From: Actinoplanes sp. KI2
Lineage (GTDB): Bacteria > Actinomycetota > Actinomycetes > Mycobacteriales > Micromonosporaceae
Length of the DNA stretch: 64,000 nt
Direction of reading: 5' to 3'
Assembly: GCF_025630775.1 (NCBI RefSeq)
Contig: NZ_JAOSZE010000005.1
Location: 186,001 to 250,000, forward strand
Positions 53,119-63,432 of the stretch are shown one piece after another. The notes under the pieces are model-generated. The model did not search any database and had not been told where the DNA came from. It saw nothing but the letters and a program-made list of their open reading frames with translations. The translations under genes and the position numbers were made by a program. Position 1 is the stretch's first letter; every line of letters begins with the position of its first letter.

Positions 53119-53928
53119 GTGCCTCAGCACACTGTGAGCCGTCGACGTCGTCTGTCTGTCGGCACCGGTACCGCCGCGCTTTCCCTGGGCCTCTGCCTCT
53201 GCGCGGGTCAGCTGATCTCGACTCCGGCGGCCAGCGCTGCCGCCCCGGTCCTGACCGCCGCCCAGGCCAGCGCCAAGGTCAACCCGCTGGTGCGCACCAG
53301 CGTCAGCGCCCGGACGATCAACAAAGGTCAGTTGGTCCGGGTCACTGCCAAGTACTTCAACCCCAAGACCCACAAGGCCGTGTCGTACGGCTGGGTCCGC
53401 CTGCAGGCCTTCCGGGGCGGCAAGTGGGTCACCCAGTCGGCCGGCAAGGTCAACACCGCGGGCAGCGTCAACCTGTACATGCGGCCCGCATCCACCGTCT
53501 CCCTGCGTGCGGTGTACCTCGCCAACGCCGGATACAACCAGGGCACCGGCGGGTCGATCCGCATCACCGTGCGAAACCGCGGTGCGGCGGTGCTGGCCGA
53601 GGCGAAGCGCCACACCGGCGCCCTGTACAAGTTCGGCGCCGCCGGGCCGACGCGGTTCGACTGCTCCGGCTTCACCGAGTACGTCTTCAAGAAGGCGGCC
53701 GGCAAGAACCTGCCGCACAAGGCCAACTCGCAGCAGCACTACGGCACGGCCGTCAGCAAGAGCGCGGCGCAGGTCGGTGACCTGATCATCTTCCGCTCCG
53801 GCTCGTACGGCTACCACGCCGGCATCTACGCCGGCGGCGGCTACATGTACGACTCGCCGCACACCGGCGCGCGGGTCGGCAAGCACAAGATGTACGGCAG
53901 CAACTACGTCGTACGCCGTCTGGTCTGA
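53119..53928 (+). CDS. Secreted NlpC/P60 peptidoglycan endopeptidase
   Basis: 269 aa. Signal peptide (SRRRRLSVGTGTAALSLGLC, cut near ASA-AAP at ~40). Residues ~60-150 form an Ig-like/SH3-like extracellular region. The C-terminal NlpC/P60 domain (~155-269) has Cys182 (RFDCSGF), His233 (YHAGIY) and His248 (DSPHTG) as the catalytic triad. It cuts stem peptides, likely between D-iGlu and DAP. Start GTG 53119, with GGAGGG 11 nt upstream. Under the c-di-AMP riboswitch; ended by a strong hairpin. Confidence 0.94.
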   Translation: MPQHTVSRRRRLSVGTGTAALSLGLCLCAGQLISTPAASAAAPVLTAAQASAKVNPLVRTSVSARTINKGQLVRVTAKYFNPKTHKAVSYGWVRLQAFRGGKWVTQSAGKVNTAGSVNLYMRPASTVSLRAVYLANAGYNQGTGGSIRITVRNRGAAVLAEAKRHTGALYKFGAAGPTRFDCSGFTEYVFKKAAGKNLPHKANSQQHYGTAVSKSAAQVGDLIIFRSGSYGYHAGIYAGGGYMYDSPHTGARVGKHKMYGSNYVVRRLV

Positions 53929-53937
53929 CGCAACACG

Positions 53938-53975
53938 CAGAAGGGGCGCCCGCGGTTCGCGAGGCGCCCCTTCTG
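53938..53975 (+). terminator. Strong intrinsic terminator after NlpC/P60 gene
   Basis: CAGAAGGGGCGCC and GGCGCCCCTTCTG pair perfectly over 13 bp with a 12-nt loop, followed by TTTG. Almost the same sequence as the terminator at 54862-54896. Confidence 0.9.
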
Positions 53976-54006
53976 TTTGCACCCTGTCTTGCCGGCAGGC
54001 GGGCCC

Positions 54007-54849
54007 ATGATCACACTGACGCCCGTGTCATCACCCTCCCCGGATATTGACCCCTCCGTCTCACCGGCGCAGCCGCCGTCCTGGCCCGGCGGCTATCCCG
54101 CCCAGGGCCCGGCAGCGCCTTGGCAGCCGGCCGCGGGCTGGGGCCAGTACCCCGCGGCGCCGGTGCCGCCGCGCCGGTCGAACGCGACCGTTTGGATTCT
54201 CGTCGCGATCCTGGTGGTGTCGCTGCTGGCCTGTTTCGGCATCTCGGCCACCGGGTTCCTGGTCCTCCGCCACCACGACCTCGCGACGAGGACGACCGGC
54301 GGCGAGCCCGAGGCGCAGCCGTCCTACCCGAACCCCACCGGACCGCCGATCCAGAAACACACCGGTGACCTGGCCGGGTTCGTGATCGCGGCGCCGCCGG
54401 GATCGCACGCCTGGCCACACCAGCCGATCAACCAGCAGCTGCCCGACTACAAGGCCGCCGCCAAGACCTTCGCCGACTCGGCCGCGGTCCAGCCGATGCT
54501 CACCGGCAACGTCTTCCAGCGGGGCTTCGCGCGCCGGTGGGTCGACGCCCACGGCACGATGGTCGCCCTCCGCATCTTCCAGTTCGGCCTTACCACGTGC
54601 GCTGACGACTTCGCCGCGGACGTGAAGCAGGCGAACGAGTCCCAAGGGTGGAGCCCGGCGTCTCCGGTGCCGGGGGCCGACGGCGCGGACACGCAGGTGC
54701 GACCGGGGAAGGAGGCCGGGCGGATCCACTCGCTCGGCGTGCTCGTCAAGGACGAGCTGGTGGTCCTGGTCGACACGGTCCAGGCGCCGCCGAACGACCA
54801 GGCCAAGCTCACCGACCTCGTCACCCAGGAGTACCAGCTCCTGCACTGA
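54007..54849 (+). CDS. Hypothetical membrane-anchored exported protein
   Basis: 280 aa from ATG 54007. A Pro/Trp/Gly-rich cytoplasmic tail (~1-55), one membrane helix with a Cys (NATVWILVAILVVSLLACFG), then an extracellular domain (~100-280) with GDLAGFVIAAPPGSHAWPHQ and LVTQEYQLLH at the end. No family recognised; it resembles actinobacterial DUF-type lipoprotein/sensor domains. Flanked by two near-identical terminators, so it is a separate transcription unit. Confidence 0.65.
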   Translation: MITLTPVSSPSPDIDPSVSPAQPPSWPGGYPAQGPAAPWQPAAGWGQYPAAPVPPRRSNATVWILVAILVVSLLACFGISATGFLVLRHHDLATRTTGGEPEAQPSYPNPTGPPIQKHTGDLAGFVIAAPPGSHAWPHQPINQQLPDYKAAAKTFADSAAVQPMLTGNVFQRGFARRWVDAHGTMVALRIFQFGLTTCADDFAADVKQANESQGWSPASPVPGADGADTQVRPGKEAGRIHSLGVLVKDELVVLVDTVQAPPNDQAKLTDLVTQEYQLLH

Positions 54850-54861
54850 CCCGGGTACGCG

Positions 54862-54896
54862 GAAGGGGCGCCCGCGGTTTCGCGAGGCGCCCCTTC
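54862..54896. terminator. Bidirectional terminator between hypothetical gene and leuS
   Basis: GAAGGGGCGCC and GGCGCCCCTTC pair over 11 bp with a 13-nt loop, between the convergent ends of the exported protein gene and leuS. It matches the hairpin at 53938-53975 except for one inserted T in the loop and one changed base at the edge. Confidence 0.85.
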
Positions 54897-54910
54897 TGAA
54901 GGTCCGGAAA

Positions 54911-57709
54911 TCAGACGACGACCGAGACCAGGCGTCCCGGCACCACGATGACCTTCTTCGGGTCACGGCCGGCCAGCGCCTCGGCCACCGCCTCCAGGGC
55001 GACGGAGCGCACCTCCGCCTCGTCGGCCTCCGGGGAGACCTCGACGCGGCCCCGCACCTTGCCGTTGACCTGGACCGGATAGGTGACCGACTCGGCCTTC
55101 AGCTGGGCCGGGTCGGCGACCGGGAAGTCCGCGTAGGCCAGCGTATCGTCGTGGCCCAGCCTGCGCCACAGCTCCTCGGCCAGGTGCGGGGCGAACGGCG
55201 ACACCATCAGCACCAGCGGCTCGACCGCCTCGCGCGACACCACCGGCAGCGGGGTCAGCGTGTTGGTCAGCTCGATCAGCTTGGCGATCGCGGTGTTGAA
55301 GCGCAGCTCGTCCAGGTCCTCGCGGACACCGGCGATGGTCCGGTGCAGGTGCTTGCGCACCGCCGGCTCCAGCGGCGCGTCGGTGACCCGTACCGCGCCG
55401 CTCTCCTCGTCGATCACCAGGCGCCACACCCGCTGCAGGAAGCGCTGCGAGCCGATCACCGCGCGGGTCTCCCACGGGCGCGAGACGTCCAGCGGGCCCA
55501 TCGCCATCTCGTACACCCGGAACGTGTCGGCGCCGTACTGCTCGCACATCTCGTCGGGGGTGACCACGTTCTTCAGCGACTTGCCCATCTTGCCGTAGCT
55601 TCGCGTCACGACCTGGTCGCCGTAGAAGTACTGGTTGTCCCGTTCTTCCACCTCCTCGGCGGGAACGTAGAACCCACGGCTGTCCTGGAACGCGTACGCC
55701 TGGATGTAGCCCTGGTTGAACAGCTTGCGGAACGGCTCGAACGACGAGACGTGGCCCAGGTCGTACAGCACCTTGTGCCAGAAGCGGGCGTACAGCAGGT
55801 GCAGCACGGCATGCTCGACGCCGCCGACATACAGGTCGACGCCGCCGCAGTCGCCGTCGCGGGCCGGGCCCGTCCAGTACGCCTCGTTGTCCGGGTCGAC
55901 CAGTGCCTTGTCGTTGTGCGGGTCCAGGTAGCGCAGCTCGTACCAGCAGGAACCGGCCCACTGCGGCATGGTGTTGGTCTCGCGGGTGTACTGCTTCGGG
56001 CCGTCCCCCAGGTCCAGCTCGACCTGCACCCAGTCCTTCTTGCGGGACAGCGGCGTCTCCGGCTCGCTGGCCGCGTCGTCCGGGTCGAACGTACGCGGGG
56101 AGAAGTCGTCGACCTCCGGCAGCACGACCGGCAGCATCGAGTCGGGCAGGGCCACCGGCAGGCCGGTCTCGTCGTACACGATCGGGAAGGGCTCGCCCCA
56201 GTAGCGCTGCCGGCTGAACAGCCAGTCGCGCAGGCGGTAGGTGGTCGCGCCGCGGCCGTGCCCGTGCTGCTCCAGCCACGCGATCATCGCGGCCTTGGCC
56301 TCGACGACGCCCTTGCCGTCCAGCCAGTCGCTGTTGATCGCGGGCCCGTCGCCGGTGAAGGCGCCTTCAAAATCGGCAGGCGCTTTCACCGTACGGATGA
56401 TGGGCAGCTCGAATACCTCGGCGAACTCCCAGTCACGCTCGTCCTGACCGGGCACCGCCATGATCGCGCCGGTCCCGTAGCCGGCCAGCACGTAGTCCGC
56501 GATGAAGACCGGGATACGAGTCTGATTTACCGGATTTATCGCGTACGCCCCGGTAAAGACACCCGTCTTCTCCTTGGACTCGGTGCGCTCCTCGTCGGTC
56601 TTGGCGGCGGCCGCCTTCTTGTAGGCCGCGATCGCCTTCCCGGGAGTCTCCTCGCCCCCCGTCCATTTCCGGTTCGTCCCGTCCGGCCACTCCGCGGGCG
56701 CGATCTTGTTGACCAGCTCGTGCTCGGGCGCCAGCACCATGTAGGTCGCGCCGAACAGGGTGTCGGGACGCGTCGTGAAGACGGTGATGGTGTCGTCGGC
56801 CACCGGGAAGTCGACGTGCGCGCCACGCGACCGGCCGATCCAGTTGCGCTGCATCAGCTTGACCGGCTCCGGCCAGTCCAGAGTGTCCAGATCCTCGATC
56901 AGGCGGTCGCCGTATGCGGTGATCCGCATCATCCACTGCTTCAGGCTGCGCTGGAAGACCGGGAAGTTGCCGCGCTCGCTGCGCCCCTCGGGGGTGACCT
57001 CCTCGTTGGCCAGCACCGTGCCCAGCCCCGGGCACCAGTTGACCGGGGCCTCGCTGATGTACGCCAGCCGGTGGTCGTCGACCAGCTTGCGCCGCTCGAC
57101 CGCGCTCAGGGAGGCCCACGGTGCCCCCGGGGTCGGCCGGGTGCCGGCCTCGAACTCGGCGATCAGCGCGGCGATCGGGCGGGCCTTGCGGATCTTCTCG
57201 TCGTACCAGGAGTTGAAGACCTGCAGGAAGATCCACTGCGTCCACCGGTAGTACTCCGGATCGGTGGTCGCGAAGGTGCGCCGGTCGTCGTACGCCAGGC
57301 CCAGCCGCCGCAGCTGACCCCGGTACCGCTCGACGTTCGCCGCCGTGGTGACCGCCGGGTGCGTGCCGGTCTGCACCGCGTACTGCTCCGCGGGCAGGCC
57401 GAACGCATCGAAGCCCATCGGGTGCAGCACGTTGAAGCCGGCCATCCGCTTGTACCGGGTGTAACTGTCGGTGCCGATGTAGCCGAGCGGGTGACCCACG
57501 TGCAGACCCGCGCCCGACGGGTACGGGAACATGTCCTGCACATGCAGCTTGGGCGCGCCGGCCCGGGGATGCGCCGGATCGGCCAGGTCGCCGGCCGGGT
57601 TGGGCGCGTGGAACGTCCCGTGCTCGGCCCACCATGCCTGCCAGCGCGGCTCGATCTCGTTGGCCAGCGCGGCCGTGTAGCGGAACCGCGGGGTCTCTGA
57701 CTCGCTCAT
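54911..57709 (-). CDS. leuS: Leucyl-tRNA synthetase LeuS
   Basis: 932 aa class I synthetase. HIGH motif HVGH (70-73), KMSKS as KMGKS (707-711), CP1 editing domain with [19 protein letters not shown]. Zinc and anticodon-binding parts follow; the C-terminal domain ([20 protein letters not shown]) is intact. ATG 57709. The leader upstream has a small Leu-codon ORF and an intrinsic terminator, indicating attenuation by leucyl-tRNA charging. Confidence 0.97.
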   Translation of the reverse strand: MSESETPRFRYTAALANEIEPRWQAWWAEHGTFHAPNPAGDLADPAHPRAGAPKLHVQDMFPYPSGAGLHVGHPLGYIGTDSYTRYKRMAGFNVLHPMGFDAFGLPAEQYAVQTGTHPAVTTAANVERYRGQLRRLGLAYDDRRTFATTDPEYYRWTQWIFLQVFNSWYDEKIRKARPIAALIAEFEAGTRPTPGAPWASLSAVERRKLVDDHRLAYISEAPVNWCPGLGTVLANEEVTPEGRSERGNFPVFQRSLKQWMMRITAYGDRLIEDLDTLDWPEPVKLMQRNWIGRSRGAHVDFPVADDTITVFTTRPDTLFGATYMVLAPEHELVNKIAPAEWPDGTNRKWTGGEETPGKAIAAYKKAAAAKTDEERTESKEKTGVFTGAYAINPVNQTRIPVFIADYVLAGYGTGAIMAVPGQDERDWEFAEVFELPIIRTVKAPADFEGAFTGDGPAINSDWLDGKGVVEAKAAMIAWLEQHGHGRGATTYRLRDWLFSRQRYWGEPFPIVYDETGLPVALPDSMLPVVLPEVDDFSPRTFDPDDAASEPETPLSRKKDWVQVELDLGDGPKQYTRETNTMPQWAGSCWYELRYLDPHNDKALVDPDNEAYWTGPARDGDCGGVDLYVGGVEHAVLHLLYARFWHKVLYDLGHVSSFEPFRKLFNQGYIQAYAFQDSRGFYVPAEEVEERDNQYFYGDQVVTRSYGKMGKSLKNVVTPDEMCEQYGADTFRVYEMAMGPLDVSRPWETRAVIGSQRFLQRVWRLVIDEESGAVRVTDAPLEPAVRKHLHRTIAGVREDLDELRFNTAIAKLIELTNTLTPLPVVSREAVEPLVLMVSPFAPHLAEELWRRLGHDDTLAYADFPVADPAQLKAESVTYPVQVNGKVRGRVEVSPEADEAEVRSVALEAVAEALAGRDPKKVIVVPGRLVSVVV

Positions 57710-57740
57710 CGTCTCGGCATCTCAATCAGTCTGTGGACAC

Positions 57741-57765
57741 AAAAAAGCCCCTCGCTCAGGAGGGG
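57741..57765 (-). terminator. Attenuator terminator in leuS leader
   Basis: Minus strand CCCCTC-CTGAGC-GAGGGG followed by C and six T: a clean intrinsic terminator 32 bp before the leuS start. Outer sequences GGACACA and TGTGTCC enclose it and can pair too. Upstream CCGTGCTG (inside the leader ORF) can pair with CAGCACGG just before the terminator, offering a switch. Confidence 0.85.
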
Positions 57766-57784
57766 ATCGCCGTGCTGTGTCCGT

Positions 57785-57835
57785 CTAACGGCGGCGGCAG
57801 CACGGCCGGCTAAGAAGCAGGAACGGCCGGGCCAT
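57785..57835 (-). CDS. leuS leader peptide
   Basis: 16 codons from ATG 57835 to TAG: MARPFLLLSRPCCRRR. Three adjacent Leu codons (CTG CTT CTT), two of which are CTT, a rare codon in this GC-rich genome. Placed 20 bp before an intrinsic terminator and followed by leuS, this is the layout of a ribosome-mediated attenuator: stalling at Leu codons would favour read-through. No strong ribosome site; TATCAT 6 nt upstream may make it leaderless. Confidence 0.75.
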   Translation of the reverse strand: MARPFLLLSRPCCRRR

Positions 57836-57843
57836 GCGTGCAT

Positions 57844-57879
57844 GATACCGGTCGCCGCGAAGCCGCGGCGACCGGTATC
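57844..57879. terminator. Long perfect hairpin after M36 peptidase gene
   Basis: GATACCGGTCGCCGCG and CGCGGCGACCGGTATC pair over 16 bp with a 4-nt loop, 13 bp after the stop of the peptidase gene on the minus strand. No U-run. It lies directly before the leuS leader ORF, so leader transcription must start in or after it. Confidence 0.88.
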
Positions 57880-57891
57880 CCGTACCTCAGA

Positions 57892-60753
57892 TCAGGCTGC
57901 CGGTCCGTAGACCGAGAGCTCGGTGGAGTCCAGGAACACGCAGCTGGCGTCCGCCGGCGGTTGGCCCGCCGGGCAGAGGCCGGCGTCCTGGCCCTGGGTG
58001 GTCAGCATCGTGTACCGGATGTACCCGACGCCGGTGCCGGTGCCGGCGGCCAGCGCGACCGTGGTCGCGGTGACCGTCCCCGAGGGGAAGGTGCCGGCCG
58101 CGGCCTGGGTCCAGGTCGTGCCGTCGGGCGAGGTCTCCACCCGGTAGCCGCCGGTCGAGACGGTCGCCGGGTCACCGCAGGTGGCCGACGGGTTGATCAC
58201 CAGCTGGCTGATGTTCACCCGCCCGGACAGCTTCAGCACGACCGTCTGGCCGGTCGCGGACACGTCCGAGCCCCAGCCGGAGCTCTGCGACTGGTCGATC
58301 AGGAACGCCGGCCCGCACTGCGGCGAGTAGTCCGGACCGGTGAAGCTGACCACCGAGCCGCCGCCGCTGGAGGCCGCCCAGTCCTTGCGGACCGACCAGT
58401 TCTGCACGACGGTGTGCGACGGGATGGACAGCGTGGTGACCTGCTGGTCGTATCCGGCGCCACGGGCGAAGACCTTGGCGTACGTGCCCGGCAGGATGCC
58501 CGAGATCGTGTAGCTGCCGTCGGCGGCCGTGGTGGCCTGCAGGTCGCCGGCGAAGCCGGAGGCGTGCCCGCCGAAGCCGACCGTGAGACCGGCGACCGGC
58601 GTACCCGAGTCCGAGTCGGTGACCTTGCCGGTCAGCGCGCCCCGCGGGGTGTTCGCGGCCGGCGGCATCGAGAAGTCCTCGACCGGCTGCTTGTCGTCGC
58701 CGTCCACGGCGGCCGCGAAGTAGCCCATGCCGCGGTTGGCGAACACCTTCCAGATGGTCTTCTGCAGCTTGCCGCCGTTGACCACCAGGTCGGCCGCCAG
58801 GATCGAGTTGCGCTCGTCCAGGTAGGACGGGTTCGCCGGGGACAGCTCCATGGCCCGGGTGATCAGCGACTCGGCCTTCTTGCTGCCGATCGCCCGCCGC
58901 AGGTCCCACAGGGTCTGACCCCAGATCTCGCCGTCCGCGTGCACCTCGGTGCCGCGGGCGGAGATCCGGCCGAAGTCGCCGTACGTGTAGCCGCCGGAGC
59001 CGGCCGCCGCGGTGCCCGGGCAGGTGGTGGCCGGGGCGCCGACGGTGCAGTCGAGCGGCTCGGTGCGGATCGTGCCGCCGCCGTCGACGTACTTGCCGAC
59101 CATCACGTCGCCGACCGTCGCGGTGTCCTTCTCCAGACCGGTGCCGACCAGGTAGTCCAGGGCGTACCAGTCGCTCCAGGCCTCGCCCATCGAGCCGGCC
59201 TGGACGTCACCGAGCGTCGAGTTGCCGTTGGCGTCGACGACCAGGCGGTTGGACAGGCCGTGGGTGTACTCGTGGTACACCACGCTCGAGTCGTCACCGG
59301 AGTTGCCGGCCAGGAACCGGGCGCTCGGCAGGAAAAGGTACATCTGCATCCGCGGCGAGATGCCGTCCGGCGGGGTGTTCATGTTGGCGTTGTTGTCGTG
59401 GTTGGCGTCGGGCAGGCCGTTCGCGGTGTTCGCGCCGTCGTCCGACTGGCCCTGCACGGCGTCCCCGTCGACCGCCTCGAAGTTGCCGGCGGTCCGGGTG
59501 AAGCCGATCGGCTTGGCCAGCAGGTGGTCGTGCCAGGTGCCCAGGAAGTAGTACATCTGGACCGCGTTCTGCGCCCGGTTGGTCTCCCACGAGTACGCCG
59601 TCTTCGGGTCCCAGGAGCATTTGAACGCCGCCGAGCACTTCCCGCCGACGGTGCTGCTGAAGTCCACGAACGGGAACTGGAAGCTGCGCTTGCCGGACGG
59701 CGCGATCTCCTCGGTCGGGTTCGCGACGTTGTCGTCGTTGATGTCCGAGTAGACGTGGGCGATGTTGCCGGCCAGCCGCGGCGAGTCGTTCGGCAGCCAC
59801 TTGCTCAGGCTGATCGTCTTCTGCGTGCCGCCCTGGGTAGCGCCCGGGTAGTTGTAGAAGACGTCGCCGGCGTCGGCCTCGACGGTGCTCTGCCGGTAGA
59901 GGATCTGGCCGTCGGCCGCGTCGACCACGTGCACGTAGCCCTCGTCGACCGAGATCGTCTGCCAGGCCAGGCGGGGTCCGCCGGCGGCCTGGAAGTAGAC
60001 CAGCTTGGCGTTGCCGCCGTCACTGAACGTGGTCTTGCGGGTGGCGCCGGCGTCAACCTTGGTCGCCTTGGCGGTGGAGGCGCCGAAGACGTCCTTGACC
60101 GCGGCGTCGCGTGCGCCGGCGGCGGACAGCCGGGGTGCGGCGGCGGTGGCCGGGAGTGCCTTGAGGGGCGAGCCGTCGATCTGGATGAGCCGTCCGTTCT
60201 TGGCGACATGCGCCTTCAGCCCGTTGCCGAAGACCGGCACGCCGCCGACCGACTGGACGAAGCTGAGGTGGTGCGTGCCCTCGACGTCGACGTAGTCCTG
60301 GCGCAGGGTGAGATTCGCGACAGACGCCGCGTTCAGGCCGAAGACATCCTGGTGAGCGGCCAGGTAGTCGAGCGCGATCGTGCTGGGCTTTTGCGTGCTG
60401 GGCCCGGTCAGGAAGCCGTCGAGCCGGGCGACCCGGCGCGGCGTCCCGGTCGAGCGGTCGACGTCGACGATTCCCTGTACGCCGAGCGAGTCGCGCAGCT
60501 TGTTGACGGCCGACGGCGACGCGGACGGCACGACCGCGGCGCGCAGGGCGGCGGTCGGCTGCGCGGAGGCCGCGGCGCCCACGCTCTCCCGGCTGTCGTA
60601 GTCGGCAAGACGCTGCTGCTGGGTCTTACCCGGAACCTGCTTCTGATCTTTCGCGGCCTGTGCGGCAGCCGGTAACAACCCCGCCAGCAACACCACGCCG
60701 GCGGCCGCCGCCCCCATCCGCCGGGTCACGGTCGGCACGGATAACGGTCTCAA
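57892..60753 (-). CDS. Secreted M36 (fungalysin-type) metallopeptidase with CNA-B-like and discoidin-like domains
   Basis: 953 aa. TTG 60753 has GAGAGGGG 7 nt upstream and gives a proper signal peptide (TRRMGAAAAGVVLLAGLLPA). FTP/propeptide region ~60-230, M36 catalytic domain with VVYHEYTHGLSNR (H494, E495, H498) and third ligand E524 in GSMGEAWSDWYAL. Then a carboxypeptidase-regulatory-like beta domain (RGALTGKVTDSDSGTPVAGL) and a C-terminal galactose-binding-like domain (TGGYRVETSPDGTTW). Zn-dependent, secreted as a zymogen. Alone; ended by a long hairpin. Confidence 0.9.
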   Translation of the reverse strand: MRPLSVPTVTRRMGAAAAGVVLLAGLLPAAAQAAKDQKQVPGKTQQQRLADYDSRESVGAAASAQPTAALRAAVVPSASPSAVNKLRDSLGVQGIVDVDRSTGTPRRVARLDGFLTGPSTQKPSTIALDYLAAHQDVFGLNAASVANLTLRQDYVDVEGTHHLSFVQSVGGVPVFGNGLKAHVAKNGRLIQIDGSPLKALPATAAAPRLSAAGARDAAVKDVFGASTAKATKVDAGATRKTTFSDGGNAKLVYFQAAGGPRLAWQTISVDEGYVHVVDAADGQILYRQSTVEADAGDVFYNYPGATQGGTQKTISLSKWLPNDSPRLAGNIAHVYSDINDDNVANPTEEIAPSGKRSFQFPFVDFSSTVGGKCSAAFKCSWDPKTAYSWETNRAQNAVQMYYFLGTWHDHLLAKPIGFTRTAGNFEAVDGDAVQGQSDDGANTANGLPDANHDNNANMNTPPDGISPRMQMYLFLPSARFLAGNSGDDSSVVYHEYTHGLSNRLVVDANGNSTLGDVQAGSMGEAWSDWYALDYLVGTGLEKDTATVGDVMVGKYVDGGGTIRTEPLDCTVGAPATTCPGTAAAGSGGYTYGDFGRISARGTEVHADGEIWGQTLWDLRRAIGSKKAESLITRAMELSPANPSYLDERNSILAADLVVNGGKLQKTIWKVFANRGMGYFAAAVDGDDKQPVEDFSMPPAANTPRGALTGKVTDSDSGTPVAGLTVGFGGHASGFAGDLQATTAADGSYTISGILPGTYAKVFARGAGYDQQVTTLSIPSHTVVQNWSVRKDWAASSGGGSVVSFTGPDYSPQCGPAFLIDQSQSSGWGSDVSATGQTVVLKLSGRVNISQLVINPSATCGDPATVSTGGYRVETSPDGTTWTQAAAGTFPSGTVTATTVALAAGTGTGVGYIRYTMLTTQGQDAGLCPAGQPPADASCVFLDSTELSVYGPAA

Positions 60754-61087
60754 AATTCTGCCCCTCTCGACCGGGCTCGGTGCAGCCCAGCCAGGAGCGG
60801 ATGCCCTCGCCGGCCGCACCCCACTTGTGTGGCCCGTCGATGGCTGACTCTCTCCGAGAATTGATAAATCCAACTAGAGCGATGTCCGATTCTTTACCCA
60901 TCCGATACCTGCGTCCGGTTGACGCTTGTCGAAATGCGGCGGCGGCTGGGGTCGGCGGTTTGGTGTGATCGGGCTAACCTGTGGGGACGGGCGGCGTGCC
61001 TGCAGGCCCGCGTACCTTTCGCTGCCCATTTCGCGGCATGAGAGCGACCTGGTTCGCGGCGTGAGAACGACTCTGGGAGGAAGCCTC
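60754..61087. other. 334-bp divergent region, M36 peptidase / moxR
   Basis: No gene seen. An AT-richer stretch (60850-60905) upstream of the peptidase probably holds its promoter. Near moxR lies an imperfect direct repeat: TTCGCGGCATGAGAGCGAC at 61030-61048 and TTCGCGGCGTGAGAACGAC at 61053-61071, 23-bp period, just before the GGGAGG ribosome site. Confidence 0.55.
61030..61071 (+). repeat. 19-bp imperfect direct repeat in moxR leader
   Basis: Two copies differing at two positions, 4 bp apart. Immediately upstream of the ribosome site of moxR. Possible regulator site on DNA or RNA. Confidence 0.6.
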
Positions 61088-62134
<1,047 letters not shown>

Positions 62135-62136
62135 TC

Positions 62137-63432
62137 ATGCGGGAGGCCTTGCGGGGGCTCACCACGCGCGGCCGATCGTTCCTGGCCGCGGCGGCCGCGG
62201 CCGGCATCTCGGCCCTCGTCCTCGGCGAGCGCGACCTGCTGCGGGTGGCGGTGCTGCTCGCGGCCCTGCCGCTGCTGGCCGCCGCGTACGTGGGCCGCAG
62301 CCGCTACAAGCTGGCCTGCACCCGGTCCCTGGAGCCCGGCCGGGCCCCGGTCGGCTCCAGCGCGCGGGTCATCCTGCGCCTGCAAAACATGTCCCGGCTG
62401 CCCACCGGCACCCTGCTGCTGGAAGACAAGCTGCCGTACGCGCTGGGCAGCCGCCCCCGGGTCGTGCTGGAACGCCTCGGCGCGCACCAGGCCAGCTCGG
62501 TCGCCTACACGGTCCGCGCCGACGTGCGCGGCCGCTACCCGATCGGCCCGCTGGTGATCCGGCTGACCGACCCGTTCGGCCTGTGCGAGCTGACCCGCTC
62601 GTTCCCGAGCATCGACCGACTGACCGTCATCCCGCAGGTGTTCCCGCTGCCCACGGTCCGTCTGGGCGGCGAGTACGCGGGCACCGGCGACAGCCGCGCC
62701 CGGTCGGTGGCCGTGCACGGCGAGGACGACGCCGCCACCCGCGAGTACCGCCGCGGCGACGACCTGCGCCGGGTGCACTGGCGCTCGACGGCGCGCACCG
62801 GCGAGCTGATGGTGCGCCGCGAGGAGCAGCCCTGGGAGAGCCGGGCAACCGTGGTGCTCGACACCCGGGTCTACGCGCACCGCGGCGAGGGCCCGACGGC
62901 CAGCTTCGAGTGGGCCGTCTCGGCCACCGCGAGCATCGCCATGCACCTGCGGCAGGCCGGCTACAAGCTGCGCCTCGTCACCGGCTCGGGCATCGACATC
63001 GACGCGTACGACGGTGGCGAGAGCCTGATCCTGGACACCCTCGCCGACGTGAAGCTGGCCCAGAACGGCGACATCGCCCTGCTGGTCGAGCAGGTCCGGC
63101 GGCGCTCGGACGGCGGTCTGGTGGTGGGCCTCTTCGGCTCGCTCACCGTGGCCGAGGCCGAGCTGCTGACCGGCCTGCGCAGCAACGGCGCCACCTGCAT
63201 CGGCTTCGCCATCGACAGCTCCACCTGGATGCCGATGACCCCCGGCGAGCGGCAGGAGGCCGACCGCGAGCACGCCGCCGCGGCGCTCGCCCTGGTGCAT
63301 GCCGGCTGGCGGTCGGTGCCGGTCACGCACGGCGCCACGCTGCCCAACCTGTGGCCGGCCGCCGCCCGGGGCTCGAGCGGCTTCGCCTGGCGGGCCGCGA
63401 TGGCCGAGACCGTCGGCGGGGTGATCCGATGA
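62137..63432 (+). CDS. DUF58 membrane-associated protein
   Basis: 431 aa. Two short N-terminal membrane segments (FLAAAAAAGISALVLGERDL; VAVLLAALPLLAAAYVG) and a soluble VWA-like DUF58 domain with the family core REYRRGDDLRRVHWRSTART. ATG 62137 is 2 bp after the moxR stop. In MoxR operons DUF58 proteins are the presumed adaptor or substrate. Confidence 0.92.
   Translation: MREALRGLTTRGRSFLAAAAAAGISALVLGERDLLRVAVLLAALPLLAAAYVGRSRYKLACTRSLEPGRAPVGSSARVILRLQNMSRLPTGTLLLEDKLPYALGSRPRVVLERLGAHQASSVAYTVRADVRGRYPIGPLVIRLTDPFGLCELTRSFPSIDRLTVIPQVFPLPTVRLGGEYAGTGDSRARSVAVHGEDDAATREYRRGDDLRRVHWRSTARTGELMVRREEQPWESRATVVLDTRVYAHRGEGPTASFEWAVSATASIAMHLRQAGYKLRLVTGSGIDIDAYDGGESLILDTLADVKLAQNGDIALLVEQVRRRSDGGLVVGLFGSLTVAEAELLTGLRSNGATCIGFAIDSSTWMPMTPGERQEADREHAAAALALVHAGWRSVPVTHGATLPNLWPAAARGSSGFAWRAAMAETVGGVIR

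Noticed and set aside
57838..60675. 945-codon + strand open frame opposite the M36 peptidase gene
   Set aside because: Antisense shadow of a real gene with clear signal peptide and HEYTH motif; the frame shows no protein-like features.
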